Origin: CAKSQF01 sp964569225
GTDB taxonomy: Bacteria > Bacillota > Clostridia > Oscillospirales > CAG-272
Assembly: GCA_964569225.1 (NCBI GenBank)
Contig: CAZMTU010000071.1
Coordinates: 1-12,866 of the forward strand
Reading direction: 5' to 3'
DNA length: 12,866 nucleotides
Shown here: positions 12,592 to 12,866 of the stretch, in pieces
How positions within the stretch are numbered: the stretch's first letter is position 1
Layout of the letters: each line of letters begins with the position of its first letter
Made by a program: the position numbers and the translations under genes
Notes under the pieces: model-generated
What the model saw: the letters and a program-made list of their open reading frames with translations, nothing else
Told to the model about the DNA's origin: nothing
The model's database searches: none

Positions 12592-12866
12592 TTTCAATTT
12601 TAATAAAGTCATTCTCGGCGGACGCGTTACCGCCGATCCGGAACTAAAAGCAACTAACAGCGGCATATATGTAACCTCGTTTACCGTTGCTGTTAATCGC
12701 AAATACAGCGCGGAGGGAGATCAACAGGCAGATTTTATTAACTGCGTGGCATGGCGCAAAACCGCCGAATTCGTCACAAATTACTTCCGCAAGGGCAGTT
12801 CTATTTGCGTAGTAGGCAGCATTCAGACCAGAAGCTGGACCGATCAGAACGGTCAAAAACGCTATG
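12584..12866 (+). CDS. ssb: single-stranded DNA-binding protein, N-terminal 94 residues (cut by window edge)
   Basis: Begins MSSFNFNKVILGGRVTADPE at an ATG with AAGGAG 7 nt upstream and runs off the right edge. The OB-fold pattern is clear: ILGGRVTADPELKATNSG, VTSFTVAVNRKY, DFINCVAWRKTAEFVTNYFR, GSSICVVGSIQTRSWTDQNG. It would bind single-stranded DNA as a tetramer and work with RecT and the YqaJ exonuclease. The acidic C-terminal tip, which recruits partners, is outside the window. Confidence 0.96.
   Translation, partial: MSSFNFNKVILGGRVTADPELKATNSGIYVTSFTVAVNRKYSAEGDQQADFINCVAWRKTAEFVTNYFRKGSSICVVGSIQTRSWTDQNGQKRY

Overview
The window joins a piece of low-to-mid GC Clostridia-like chromosome (roughly 1-2900) to the integration and early region of a temperate phage or phage-like element (roughly 2915 to the end). 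A Gram-positive anaerobe is suggested by a PPi-type phosphofructokinase, near-consensus sigma-A promoters (TTGACA, 17 bp, TATAAT), strong AGGAGG ribosome binding sites, a Firmicutes-type LexA box (GAAC-N4-GTTC), a DUF739 Cro-like protein and a large serine recombinase. Species cannot be named from the sequence.

Host part, all on the minus strand: one promoter (2827-2855) drives pfp (PPi-dependent phosphofructokinase), serC and serA (serA runs off the left edge). The genes are 9-20 nt apart, so glycolytic flux and the first two steps of serine synthesis are co-transcribed. The ~100-nt pfp leader holds two mutually exclusive pairings around the start codon.

Element, left arm: a large serine recombinase (minus) whose last ~30 codons contain an intrinsic terminator. 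Divergent from it, a consensus promoter drives a ~100-nt structured RNA ending in a strong terminator, followed by a DUF3800 (RNase H-like fold) gene. This RNA-terminator-effector layout is the best candidate for an under-described system here. Next come a LexA-box promoter with no obvious product and a 65-aa protein gene.

Element, control region: two separate repressor/Cro-type switches in tandem. Switch A is an XRE repressor (minus) facing a DUF739 Cro-like gene (plus), with a perfect 22-bp operator at the transcription start and a second copy across the cro-like stop codon. Switch B is an XRE repressor and an XRE-pentapeptide-repeat fusion (minus) facing a small Cro-like gene, a second small XRE gene and a Bro-N/KilAC antirepressor (plus), with two tandem 25-bp operator-like repeats at the rightward promoter. 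An open frame with no standard start codon lies downstream of the XRE gene of switch B.

Element, right arm (plus): a compact early operon encoding small unknown proteins, a pentapeptide-repeat protein interrupted by a 100-N assembly gap, a two-TM protein, a YqaJ exonuclease, RecT annealase, an unknown protein and SSB (cut by the window edge). The exonuclease, annealase and SSB form a phage recombination module. The two sequences flanking the N-gap share an exact 55-nt suffix/prefix overlap, so the gap looks like an assembly-graph artefact in a repeat and not a broken gene.
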